This document shows, one piece after another, positions 8,022 to 16,221 of a DNA stretch of 64,000 nt. The stretch is from VXYL01 sp963665195 (GTDB taxonomy: Bacteria; Pseudomonadota; Gammaproteobacteria; Pseudomonadales; Azotimanducaceae), in NCBI GenBank assembly GCA_963665195.1, contig OY762070.1, positions 5,332,001-5,396,000 on the forward strand, written 5' to 3'. Both the position numbers and the translations under genes were made by a program. The notes under the pieces are model-generated. The model worked only from the letters and a program-made list of their open reading frames with translations, did not search any database and was not told the origin of the DNA. The first letter of the stretch is position 1; each line of letters starts with the position of its first letter.

Positions 8022-9773
8022 ATGCCCGCCAGTTCCGAGGCTGCTGGACTCACCTACCAAGTCGACGAAGCGGCCCCATGGCCCGTGCTGGTTGGCGTCG
8101 GATTGCAGTATGCCCTGCTTTCCATCGCCACCATCATGCTCAAGCCGGCGGTTGCGTTTGGCGCCGCCGGGATGTCCGAGTCGCTGGTGCTTTGGGCTGT
8201 GTTCGCGTCGGTCGTGATAGGCGGCACGGTCATGGTGCTGCATGCGCGGCCGGTCGGGAGGTTCGGCGCCGGGTACGTTCTCGCCGCCAGCCCCATCACC
8301 GCCGCGTTGGCGATCACTGCCGATGCTCTGGTCGCTGGCGGGCCGGCGCTGCTGGCGGCGCTCGTGCTTACCGGTGCGGTGGTGCAACTCGGCTTCGCGC
8401 TGCGCATGTCGCTGCTGCGGCGACTGCTGACCCCCGCAGTCAGCGGCACGGTACTGATGCTGATCCCTGTGACCGTCATGCCGATCGTATTCGGTTTGTA
8501 CGAGCGCATCCCGCCAGGCCACCCCCCGAGCGCAGCGCCCGTCTGTACCGGCGTGACTGCACTCGTGATCGGCGCAGTGGTTTTGAAGGGTACGCCTGGC
8601 CTGCGCCCGTGGGGACTGCTGATCGGTCTTGCGGTGGGGGCCGCGGTCGGCGCCTGGTACGGGTTGTACGATGCCGAGCGGGTTGCGGAGGCGGCATGGC
8701 TGGGGTTGCCCACCGGCGCGCCGGCGCATTTCGATTCCGCCGTGGAGAGCTTCGACTTCGCGGCCTACCTGGGTCTCGCGCCTGCATTCGTATTGCTGTT
8801 TCTGGTTTTCACGATTCGCTCGATGGGCAACGCCCTGGCAGTGCAGACGGTTTCTTGGCGGCGGCGGCGCGCCATGGATTTCCGCCCCGTGCAAGGCACG
8901 ATCGCCGCGGATGCGCTGTCGAATCTAGCCGCCGCGCTGGCTGGCACCATGCCGAACAGCACCGGGTCGGGCACCGTCGCGCGCACGCAGCTAACCGGCG
9001 TCGCGACGCGGCGGGTGGGCGTCGTGTTCGGCTGCGCGGTGATTCTGTTGGCCTTCTGCCCCAAAGTGGCGGCGCTGATTCTCGCGGTACCCGAACAGGT
9101 GTTCGCGGGCTATCTCACCGTGGCGCAAGCGACTGCTTTCGTGATCGGTCTGAAGATGGCGGTCTCGGAAGGCGCGGACCATCGCCAGAGCGTGATCATC
9201 GGGGTGTCGTTCTGGAGTGGGGTCGGCTGCCAGTACGGGTTCATCTTCCCGGACTTTCTGGCCACCTTCCTCGGCGGCATGTTCGCAAATGCGCTCACGA
9301 CCGGGGGATTGCTGGCCATCGGGTTGACTGCGCTGCTTGTTTTCACGGGGCCGCGGCGGCTGCGCCTCGAAACCGAGCTTGCGCTGTCGGCGCTGCCGCA
9401 GCTGCGGGACTTCGCGCGCCAATCCGCCAAGCGTTGCGGCTGTACCGCGGCGGGCGCCGAGCGCCTCGAAGCGGTCGCCGAGGAGACGCTGCACACGCTG
9501 CTTGGCGACGAGCAGGAAGCCGACGCGCCGCGGCGGCTGCTGGTGATGTGCTATCGCGAGGGGAGCGGCGCGGCGCTGGAGTTCATCGCCGCAGGCGGCA
9601 CGGAGAACGTGGAAGACCGGCTCGCCGTGCTGGGCGAGACGGCAACACAAGAGTCCGCCCTGCGCGAGGTGTCGCTCAGGCTGCTGCGCCACATGGCCGC
9701 CGAAGTCCGGCATCGGCAGTACCACGATGTCGATGTGGTGATGGTGCGCGTCGAAGACCAGGGCGCGGGCTAG
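8022..9773 (+). CDS. NCS2-family nucleobase/xanthine permease with extra C-terminal cytosolic domain
   Basis: A 583-residue membrane protein. Residues 20-455 have the run of hydrophobic helices of the nucleobase-cation symporter 2 (uracil/xanthine) family. Family-like features are the TPAVSGTVL segment, the SMGNALAVQ helix and the MPNSTGSGTVARTQLTG loop. The last 130 residues are soluble and not part of a normal NCS2 carrier. They start around PQLRDFARQSAK and contain an AEETLHTLL helix that resembles a degenerate RsbW/HATPase-type N-box without its Asn. ATG 8022 was chosen because GAGGA sits four bases upstream; ATG 7989 and TTG 7923 are in frame but less well supported. The stop overlaps that of the convergent LLM gene at CTAG (9770-9773). 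Confidence 0.78.
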   Translation: MPASSEAAGLTYQVDEAAPWPVLVGVGLQYALLSIATIMLKPAVAFGAAGMSESLVLWAVFASVVIGGTVMVLHARPVGRFGAGYVLAASPITAALAITADALVAGGPALLAALVLTGAVVQLGFALRMSLLRRLLTPAVSGTVLMLIPVTVMPIVFGLYERIPPGHPPSAAPVCTGVTALVIGAVVLKGTPGLRPWGLLIGLAVGAAVGAWYGLYDAERVAEAAWLGLPTGAPAHFDSAVESFDFAAYLGLAPAFVLLFLVFTIRSMGNALAVQTVSWRRRRAMDFRPVQGTIAADALSNLAAALAGTMPNSTGSGTVARTQLTGVATRRVGVVFGCAVILLAFCPKVAALILAVPEQVFAGYLTVAQATAFVIGLKMAVSEGADHRQSVIIGVSFWSGVGCQYGFIFPDFLATFLGGMFANALTTGGLLAIGLTALLVFTGPRRLRLETELALSALPQLRDFARQSAKRCGCTAAGAERLEAVAEETLHTLLGDEQEADAPRRLLVMCYREGSGAALEFIAAGGTENVEDRLAVLGETATQESALREVSLRLLRHMAAEVRHRQYHDVDVVMVRVEDQGAG

Positions 9774-10690
9774 CGGAACGCGCTCAGCACATCCTGATCG
9801 ATGCGCTCGAAGTGCTCCGGCTTGGTGGGCACGGCAGAGAACATCATTTCCTCGCAGCCGGCATCGACGTAGCCGCCGATCACGTCGATCACGTAGTTCG
9901 GCGGGCCGTAGAGCACCCAGTGGCCGCGCTGCTCTCGAAGCTGCTTGGCCTTCGCCTCGTCGTCCTCCAGGCGCATTGGAATCAGCACCGTGCGCTTGAT
10001 CTCGGCGGGGTCCCGGCCAAGCGTCTCGCAGTGTCGTTCCAGCACTTCGATCTAGTGCTTGAACACGTCCGCCCCGCCGGGGTTGTTGAAGTCGATGTTG
10101 CAGATGTCCGCGTACTTGGCGCAGGTCTTGAGCGTGCGCTTTTCGCCGTTGCCGCCCACCAGGATCGGCAGGTGGGGTTCCTGAAAACAGGGCGGCGACA
10201 GCGGGCATTCGTCGAGCTGGTAGTAGCGGCCCTCGTAGCTGGCCGTGCCGCCGTTGCCTTCGGTGAACAGCAGTTTGATCACATCGAGCGCTTCTTCGAG
10301 CCGGTCGCAGCGTTCCTTGAGGCCGGGGAAGCGCCAGCCGTAGGCCTCGTGTTCGCGCTTGAACCAGGCCGCGCCGATGCCGAGGATCAGCCGCCCGTGG
10401 CAGATCTGATCGATGGTGGCCGCCATCTTGGCGAGCAAAGCCGGATTGCGATAGGTGTTGCCGGTAACCAGCAGGCCGAGTTCGAGCCGCTCCGTGATGG
10501 CCGCGGCGGCGGTCAGCAGGGACCAGCCTTCGAGCGCCCCGCCGCCTTCCAGATCGCGGCGGCCGACCGGCGGCAGGAAGTGGTCGGACCACCAAAGGCT
10601 GTTCCAACTGCCGTTCTGGACAGCGCTGATGGTTGCCAACGTGTCGTCCCATTCGCAGAAGTAATTGACGAGCTGCGCTCCGAATTGCAT
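9770..10690 (-). pseudogene. LLM-class (probably F420-dependent) oxidoreductase interrupted by an in-frame TAG
   Basis: Two reading segments in the same frame, 10055-10690 and 9773-10051, together form one 306-codon luciferase-like monooxygenase-fold protein. A single TAG at 10052-10054 separates them. The first part carries GWSLLTAAAAITERLELGLL, GNTYRNPALLAKMAATIDQI and ILGIGAAWFKREHEAYGW. The second starts IEVLERHCETLGRDPAEI and ends ...VLSAFR. The intact paralogue at 47759-48664 aligns across the break, with a Leu opposite the stop. The most likely origin is a point mutation of a sense codon to amber. Amber readthrough or a sequencing error cannot be excluded. Cofactor (F420 or FMN) cannot be decided from sequence alone. 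Confidence 0.85.
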
Positions 10691-10726
10691 GGCTCCCCCC
10701 TTGGGGCTCTGAGATTCCGACCGATT

Positions 10727-11392
10727 CTAGCGCTTGAGGGCGAGCGTCAACCCGTCGCCGACGGGCAGCATCGAGATGTCCACTCGGGTATCGGCCTGCA
10801 CCTTGCGGTTCAGCGCCCGGATGGCGCGGGTATCTTCGTCGTTGGCATCCTCGTTGGCGACGCGGCCGCCCCAGAGCACGTTGTCGATGCCGATCACGCC
10901 TCCGGGGCGCAGCAGCGTCAGGCTGCGCTCGTAGTAGGCGTCGTAGTTGGCCTTGTCGGCATCGATGAAGGCGAAGTCGAAGCTGCCCGCTTCGCCGCCC
11001 GCGATGAGTTCGTCGAGCGTTTCCACCGCGGGCCGCAGATGCAGGTCGATCTTCGGCGCGACGCCGGCGCGCTCCCAGAATGGGCGGCCGATGCTGGTCC
11101 ACTCCTCCGAGACATCGCAGGCAACCACCTGCCCGTCCGCCGGCAGCGCTTCCGCCACCACCAGGGCGCTGTAGCCGGTGAACGTGCCCACCTCCAAAGT
11201 CCGCTTCGCGCGGAGCAGCTTCACGAGCAACTGCATGAACGCGCCTTGCTCCGGCGAAATCTGCATCGGGTGCCAGCGCGTGGCGGCGAGGGTATGCGCC
11301 CGAAGTTCGGCGGCGACGGCGGATTCGCGAGTGCCGTTCGCCAGCAGGTAGGCGTGCAGCTCGTCCGTGAGCGGGGTGGCGTGGCTCGACAT
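10727..11392 (-). CDS. Class I SAM-dependent O-methyltransferase (CCoAOMT-like)
   Basis: A 221-residue protein of the catechol/caffeoyl-CoA O-methyltransferase family. Motif I is LEVGTFTGYSALVVAEAL (about residues 66-83), and the acidic residue of strand 2 is in VACDVSEEW. The metal-binding region is FAFIDADKANYDAYY, followed by GGVIGIDNVLWGGRV. These enzymes methylate hydroxyl groups of small aromatic compounds using S-adenosylmethionine and a divalent metal. The physiological substrate is not evident. The start is ATG 11392. It is divergent from the CoA-transferase gene with 85 nt between starts and lies upstream of the broken LLM gene on the same strand. Confidence 0.88.
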   Translation of the reverse strand: MSSHATPLTDELHAYLLANGTRESAVAAELRAHTLAATRWHPMQISPEQGAFMQLLVKLLRAKRTLEVGTFTGYSALVVAEALPADGQVVACDVSEEWTSIGRPFWERAGVAPKIDLHLRPAVETLDELIAGGEAGSFDFAFIDADKANYDAYYERSLTLLRPGGVIGIDNVLWGGRVANEDANDEDTRAIRALNRKVQADTRVDISMLPVGDGLTLALKR

Positions 11393-11477
11393 GTCGCATC
11401 TCCTACAGGCAGTTGGGCGATTGTCTGCCAGTCGCGGGCGCGAAGGGAAGTGCTGGCGCAGGCGCTATGATTGCCGC

Positions 11478-12782
11478 ATGGATCAATCGCAACCGTTCGC
11501 GGGCATCCGCGTCGTCGAGTTCGGGCAGTTCGTCTCCGTGCCGTTCTGCGCCCAGCTTCTGGCCGAAGGCGGTGCCGAGGTCATCAAGGTGGAGGCGCTC
11601 GGCGGCGATCCGACGCGCCAGCTTCGCCAGATCACGCCGCTCACCACGCGCATTTTCATATCGCGCAACCGCGGCAAGCGCTCCCTACCGCTGGCCCTGC
11701 GGGATCCGGCCGCAAGGCCCGTCATCGACCGGCTGCTGGCCTGGGCGGATGTCGCGCTGATGAACTTCCGCCCGGGCTTGGATGTGGAACTCGGTCTCGA
11801 TCCCGAGACGCTGAAGCACCGGTTCCCGCGCCTGATCGCCGGCGCGGTTACCGCGTTCGGCAAAGAGGGTCCGGAAGCGAGCCATGCCGGGATGGATACC
11901 GTGGTGCAGGCGCGCACCGGCCTGATGGCAGCCAACGGCCGCATGATCGACGGGCGGCCCGCGCCCGGGGACCCCGTGAGCGCCGACTACATGTGCGCCA
12001 TGAGCCTCGCCTTCGGCATCTCGGCCGCGCTGTTGCGTCGGGAGCGGACTGGGAAGGGAGGGGCCGTGGACGTCTCGCTCATGCAGGCCGCAATGACGCT
12101 GGCGAACAACCAGCTCATGCGCTTTGAGGACGAAGATGCCCCGCGCCACGAGGCCGTGCTTCAGGACCTCGCTCGGCAGCGCGACGATGGCATCGGCTTC
12201 GAAGAGCAGGCGCGCGCCATGACGAGCGCTCGGGCACTGCCCATGGCGCGCATCTACCTTCGCACCTACGACACGGCGGACGCGCCCATCGCCATCGCCT
12301 GCGGCAGCCGCTCGCTGCGCGTGAAGTTCCTTGCCGTCATCGGCGCGGCCGATGAGCTGCTGGACTCGGCGAACAGCGAAGCGCAGCTCGATTACTACGA
12401 TACGCTGAGCGGCGAAATCGAGTCGATCATGCGCACGCGCACCGCCGCCGCCTGGGTGTCGGCCCTGAATGCGGCCGGCGTGCCGGTAGCCCAGGTGAGA
12501 TTCCCGGTGGAGCTCTTCGACGACGAGCAGGCCAGCGCCAACGGCATGTTCCATCGGCTGCGCCACCGGGAAGCGGGCGACTTCACCGTGCTCTCGCCGC
12601 CGGTGAAGATGGATGGAGAAGGCTTCCAGCCGGGGCGTGCGACGGAGCCGTTCGCCACCGAAACGCGCCCGATCCTGCGCGAACTCGGCTTCGAGGACGC
12701 CGAGATCGACAACCTTGCCGCTCGCGAGGTCACCCGGATCGCGGAACCTGGGGGCAAGCGCGGGTCGCCGACTGGAAGCTAG
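11478..12782 (+). CDS. CaiB/BaiF (family III) CoA-transferase
   Basis: A 434-residue protein beginning GIRVVEFGQFVSVPFCAQLL and continuing with GAEVIKVEALGGDPTRQL, the standard opening of family III CoA-transferases. The catalytic Asp is expected in the GMDTVVQARTGLMAANG segment near residue 140. Later family markers are GKGGAVDVSLMQAAM and the C-terminal GVPVAQV with a RILRELGF-like end. The reaction is transfer of CoA between carboxylic acids, often in carnitine, bile-acid or aromatic acid catabolism. ATG 11478 was chosen because homologous sequence starts there; upstream codons run into the divergent promoter region. No obvious pathway partner lies next to it. Confidence 0.9.
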   Translation: MDQSQPFAGIRVVEFGQFVSVPFCAQLLAEGGAEVIKVEALGGDPTRQLRQITPLTTRIFISRNRGKRSLPLALRDPAARPVIDRLLAWADVALMNFRPGLDVELGLDPETLKHRFPRLIAGAVTAFGKEGPEASHAGMDTVVQARTGLMAANGRMIDGRPAPGDPVSADYMCAMSLAFGISAALLRRERTGKGGAVDVSLMQAAMTLANNQLMRFEDEDAPRHEAVLQDLARQRDDGIGFEEQARAMTSARALPMARIYLRTYDTADAPIAIACGSRSLRVKFLAVIGAADELLDSANSEAQLDYYDTLSGEIESIMRTRTAAAWVSALNAAGVPVAQVRFPVELFDDEQASANGMFHRLRHREAGDFTVLSPPVKMDGEGFQPGRATEPFATETRPILRELGFEDAEIDNLAAREVTRIAEPGGKRGSPTGS

Positions 12783-12813
12783 ACGGCATGGCGCGGCGGC
12801 GCTCTGGACGGAT

Positions 12814-13218
12814 TCAGCGCGTGCGTTCGGGGAGACGGTTCGTCAGCAGCGTGAGGATCGACTCCAGCGTCGCGCTGTTCTCCGCAACCTTGGCTCTGAT
12901 GTCCTGCACATCGGCCTCGATGGCCTTCACGTTCGACTTCACTTCCTCAAGGTCGGCTTGGATGTGCCGCTGAGTGGTCTCGAGGGCGCTGGTCTTCGTC
13001 AGCAGCATCGTGATGCGTTCTTGCGTCTCGGCGTGCTTGGCGTCCCACGCGGCCGCCTGCGCGGCGTCGTCTGCCGCCGCCTGGGTGGCGAACGGAACGA
13101 CGGCAGCGGTCACAGCCGCGATGAGCGCAACGACAACGCCCCACTGCATCAGGACGAGGCGCTTGCGATCCATCGCCAACTGGGCCGATTCGGTGGTGTT
13201 CGTGTTGTTCCGGGTCAT
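12814..13218 (-). CDS. Small membrane-anchored coiled-coil protein, function unknown
   Basis: A 134-residue protein that I cannot assign to a named family. Residues 1-22 are polar and residues 23-50 form one hydrophobic helix (VVVALIAAVTAAVVPFA). The rest is heptad-rich and predicted coiled coil, rich in Glu, Lys, Leu and Ala. The topology suggests an anchored rod, similar in plan to small DUF1640- or YbgF-like scaffolds, but no homology is claimed. It follows the thioesterase gene on the same strand after about 100 nt. A T6 run lies in that gap without a convincing stem before it. ATG 13218 is used. Confidence 0.6.
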   Translation of the reverse strand: MTRNNTNTTESAQLAMDRKRLVLMQWGVVVALIAAVTAAVVPFATQAAADDAAQAAAWDAKHAETQERITMLLTKTSALETTQRHIQADLEEVKSNVKAIEADVQDIRAKVAENSATLESILTLLTNRLPERTR

Positions 13219-13317
13219 CTTGCTTCCCCATTCGTGTTGGTGCAGATCAACCCCTCCCGTCGGCGGGACCCTAGCGCGACGCGGTGTGCCCGTCTAGCAA
13301 AAAAGCTGCCGTAGGTC

Positions 13318-13740
13318 TCAACGCCTGCGATACCCGGTCAGCTTGTAGGTGACGATCGCTGCCGCCACCTCCACGTCCTGATCGTCTCGCACGCTCACAT
13401 CGCCCGTACACAGGGTCCCGCCGCGCCGCCGCACGGTCGCGGTCGCGGTCAGGTCGGTGGCGACGGCTAGGCGCAGGAAGTTGATCGTGAAGCCCACCGT
13501 GGCGCCCTGCGGCATGGGGCCTAGATCGGGGCAGGACCAGAACGCCGCCGTCGCTGCGATGTCCACCAAGGCGCTGATCGCGCCGCCGTGGATGCGCCCG
13601 ACGCCGAGCTTCGGCGTGTACGGCAGCCGCACCACCACGCGGTCTTCCGCGCTTTCCACCAGCTCGGCGCCGAGCAGAGCAGCGAAGTTCTCCTGGGCGA
13701 TGCGGGATACATCGGGCACGGGCAAGGCGGGCTGGGTCAT
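13318..13740 (-). CDS. PaaI-type hotdog-fold thioesterase
   Basis: A 140-residue single-domain hotdog protein. The family signature is GRIHGGAISALVDIAATAAF around residues 52-71, where the G-G-A-I-x-x-L-x-D helix carries the catalytic acid. It is followed by TVGFTINFLRLA, and the length is typical for the PaaI/YbgC branch. These enzymes hydrolyse acyl-CoA thioesters; the acyl specificity is unknown. ATG 13740 was chosen because the longer in-frame extension has no family-like sequence and overlaps the divergent VOC promoter region. The start is 73 nt from the VOC start, so the two may share regulatory DNA. Confidence 0.85.
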   Translation of the reverse strand: MTQPALPVPDVSRIAQENFAALLGAELVESAEDRVVVRLPYTPKLGVGRIHGGAISALVDIAATAAFWSCPDLGPMPQGATVGFTINFLRLAVATDLTATATVRRRGGTLCTGDVSVRDDQDVEVAAAIVTYKLTGYRRR

Positions 13741-13813
13741 GGCTGGGCCCTGGGGAGGAAGTCGGCATGTTAGCGTAGCGGCGGACCTCGGCGGTCCTCG
13801 AAAGGAGATCGAC

Positions 13814-14221
13814 ATGCCTGACATTCCAGACATCCCCAGCATCATGAGCCACGTCTCCATCGGCACCAACGACTTGCCGCGCGCGCTCGCCTTCTACGAC
13901 GCGGTGCTCGCCACGATCGGCGCAAGCCGCCAGCACGAGGTGCCCGAAGTCGCCGTCGGCTACGGCAAGCTGTTCCCGGAGTACTGGGTGCAAAAGCCCA
14001 TCGACGGCGGCGAGGCCAACGCCGGCAACGGAATCCACTTCAGTTTCATCGCGCCGACCCGCGATGCGGTAGATGCCTTCCATGCTGCCGCGCTTGCGGC
14101 CGGCGCTACCGACGACGGTGCGCCGGGCCTGCGCCCCGAATACGGCCCGGGCTACTACGCCTGCTTCGCCGTCGACTTGGACGGCCACAAGATCGAGGCA
14201 TCCACGATCCCCGGCATGTAG
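13814..14221 (+). CDS. VOC-family (glyoxalase/dioxygenase superfamily) protein
   Basis: A 135-residue protein with the beta-alpha-beta-beta-beta repeats of the vicinal oxygen chelate fold. It opens MSHVSIGTNDLPRALAFYDA and ends with YACFAVDLDGHKIEA. The His in SHVS and the Glu in KIEA sit where metal ligands occur in the superfamily. The whole length fits one VOC domain pair with no extra domain. A strong ribosome site (AAAGGAGA, six bases before ATG 13814) fixes the start. The exact reaction cannot be deduced; glyoxalase, dioxygenase or binding functions are all possible. Confidence 0.85.
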   Translation: MPDIPDIPSIMSHVSIGTNDLPRALAFYDAVLATIGASRQHEVPEVAVGYGKLFPEYWVQKPIDGGEANAGNGIHFSFIAPTRDAVDAFHAAALAAGATDDGAPGLRPEYGPGYYACFAVDLDGHKIEASTIPGM

Positions 14222-14327
14222 CTCCTTCGGCGTCGGCGGGGGCCGTCGGCAGTCCCGCCGAGGTATCCATTGGCGGCTGGCTTGGGTCTTTGCCGGGCAA
14301 GTGCATTGAATCGGAGTGAAGGGCGAC

Positions 14328-16142
14328 ATGCAGCTACTGCGGCAAGACCACCAGACGCTCGCAGACGAGGTGGGGCGGGCGCAAGCCGGCGACCTCGCGG
14401 CGTTTCGCGCACTCGTGGTGCGCTTCCAAGACATGGCCGTCGGCTACGCGTTCTCCCTGCTGGGGGATCATCAACTCGCCGAGGATGCGGCGCAGGAGGC
14501 CTTCCTAGCCGTCTACCAAGAGCTGGGCAGCTTGCGCCGCTCGGAGGCGTTCGTGAGCTGGCTGCGCACCGTGGTGTTCAAGCATTGCGATCGCGTTCGC
14601 CGCCGCCAGCGGGCCACGGAGCCGCTGGCGGCCGAGGACGAACGCCTGATCGCTGACGACTTGGCGCCCGCGGAAGCCATCGCGCGCGCCGAGCTCGGCC
14701 GCCTCGTCGGTCGCGCCATCGGCGCACTGCCGCCTGGGCAGCGCGAGGTCGTCTCGCTGTACTACATCAGTGAACGCCGAGGGCCCGAGGTCGCGGCGTT
14801 CCTCGACCTGCCGCTCACCACTGTGAAGAAGCGCTTGCATGACGCCAAACCCCACTTGAGAAGGAGCATGGAGCGAATGGCCAAGCAATTCCTCGAAAAC
14901 CACCGACCGTCCCGCGATGCCGAGTTCGCGGACCGGGTCTTGAACCTCGCGGCACCGGACCGGGCGAAGGACGCGGCAGCGATCTACAACCTGTTCGAGG
15001 CCGAGGACCACCCGGCGCGCCTCGACTGGCGGGCCGGCCGGCTCGCCGACAGCCACGCCGACTGGGACGTGTCGCGGGTAGCATTCGCGCGCGACGGCGA
15101 TGCGGAGCAGCTGGTCGCGGCGCTCATCGCCCACGATCTGACCATGCGCGTCGGCAGGGCCGAGTTGCGCGTCGCCGGCATCAACGGCGACGTGCTGCAC
15201 GCGGACGCGGCCGGGCAACGGCGCGAGATCCTCGAGCAGGCGGCAACGGCCGCCGTCGACGCGGCCCGCTCGGCAGGCTACGACCTCGCCATCGCCTTCG
15301 ACGACGACGCATTCTGGCTGCGCCAGGGCTTCGTGCTCGGCTGGCGGGCGCTCGCATGGCATGTCGATGTGGCCGATCTGCCGCCTGCCGCTGCGCCGAA
15401 TCTCGTCAGCATCGACGCGACGCATCGCGATGATCTGGCCGCCATCTGCAACGCCACCCAAGCCGGGCTGACCGGCACGGTGCTGCGCCCGACGTACCGC
15501 CGGAACAAGCATCCTGGCCTCTTCAAGACCTACTGCTGGGGCGGCGAAAAGGCCGCCGGCTACATCAGCGTCGACCCGGACAACGCCACCCTATGGGTGG
15601 ATGAAGTCGCCGGCGATGCGGACGCCTGCCTCGCCGCACTGCGCTCGGTGGCGGAGTCGCAAGGCTGCACGGAACTCTTCTTCGACCGCCTGCACTACAA
15701 GAGCGCCGTGGGCGTTCGCCTGCGCCAGATGGGCTCGTGCCGGTTGGCCACGGGCGTCCGCTTGGGCAGGGCCCGCTGGTACGTGGCGAAGATCATGAAC
15801 CTCGAGTCCACCATGACCAAGCTCGCGCCCATGCTCCTCGGCCGCCTGCGCGCGTCGGAGCTGGCCGCTTGGCGCGGCACGCTCGGCATCGAACTGCGCG
15901 AAGGCGATGCCACCGAGACCGTCAACCTGACGGTGCGGGACGACGGCGTCGAAGTGCAGAAGGGCGCGCCGGGCGCGAACGCCATCGCGGGCGGCCAAGC
16001 CATCGCGCAGCTAGTGCTCGGCACCGAGGACCCCGCCGAAGTGGTTGCGGTCCAAGACATCGATGTACGAGGCGATGCGGCCCGACTGCTACCGGTGCTG
16101 TTCCCGCCACAGCACCCGCAGATGGAGAACCAGGCCTTGTGA
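14328..16142 (+). CDS. ECF-like sigma factor fused to Eis-like GNAT and SCP2-type domains
   Basis: A 604-residue multidomain protein. Residues 15-95 form sigma-70 region 2: LLGDHQLAEDAAQEAFLAVY, then SWLRTVVFKHCDRVRRRQR. Residues 128-175 form region 4: LPPGQREVVSLYY, then EVAAFLDLPLTTVKKRLHDA, an HTH. From about residue 190 the protein continues with two GNAT-like halves, one of which ends FWLRQGFVLGWRALAW. The last 115 residues look like the sterol-carrier-like C-terminal domain of Eis-type acetyltransferases (QAIAQLVLGTED, then LLPVLFPPQHPQMENQ). The acetyl-CoA loop of the first GNAT half reads AGQRREIL and lacks the usual R/Q-x-x-G-x-G/A. ATG 14328 is preferred over GTG 14316 because AAGGG lies four bases before it. 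No anti-sigma gene is adjacent. Confidence 0.82.
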   Translation: MQLLRQDHQTLADEVGRAQAGDLAAFRALVVRFQDMAVGYAFSLLGDHQLAEDAAQEAFLAVYQELGSLRRSEAFVSWLRTVVFKHCDRVRRRQRATEPLAAEDERLIADDLAPAEAIARAELGRLVGRAIGALPPGQREVVSLYYISERRGPEVAAFLDLPLTTVKKRLHDAKPHLRRSMERMAKQFLENHRPSRDAEFADRVLNLAAPDRAKDAAAIYNLFEAEDHPARLDWRAGRLADSHADWDVSRVAFARDGDAEQLVAALIAHDLTMRVGRAELRVAGINGDVLHADAAGQRREILEQAATAAVDAARSAGYDLAIAFDDDAFWLRQGFVLGWRALAWHVDVADLPPAAAPNLVSIDATHRDDLAAICNATQAGLTGTVLRPTYRRNKHPGLFKTYCWGGEKAAGYISVDPDNATLWVDEVAGDADACLAALRSVAESQGCTELFFDRLHYKSAVGVRLRQMGSCRLATGVRLGRARWYVAKIMNLESTMTKLAPMLLGRLRASELAAWRGTLGIELREGDATETVNLTVRDDGVEVQKGAPGANAIAGGQAIAQLVLGTEDPAEVVAVQDIDVRGDAARLLPVLFPPQHPQMENQAL

Positions 16143-16159
16143 GGCGTTCCGACCGCGGC

Positions 16160-16186
16160 GCCGCAGGTCCCGGAAGGACTTGCGGC
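16160..16186. terminator. Hairpin between convergent genes, likely bidirectional terminator
   Basis: An 11-bp stem with one G-U-type mismatch (GCCGCAGGTCC paired with GGACTTGCGGC) closes a five-base CGGAA loop. It lies 18 bases after the sigma-GNAT stop and before the convergent Fic gene. There is no following T tract, so it is either an atypical intrinsic terminator or an RNA 3'-end stabiliser. Confidence 0.5.
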
Positions 16187-16221
16187 ACCGCGCACCCCTC
16201 ACAAGTTGGGGATGGCCGTCG

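Noticed and set aside
8991..11399. Minus-strand frame of about 800 codons over the same region
   Set aside because: A shadow of the real methyltransferase and LLM genes in a different frame.
7886..11470. Plus-strand open frame of nearly 1200 codons over the permease, LLM and methyltransferase genes
   Set aside because: It shadows three recognisable genes in other frames and its translation is Arg-rich and non-repetitive without domains.
13265..13317. T6 run after the thioesterase gene as an intrinsic terminator
   Set aside because: No stable stem precedes the T run.
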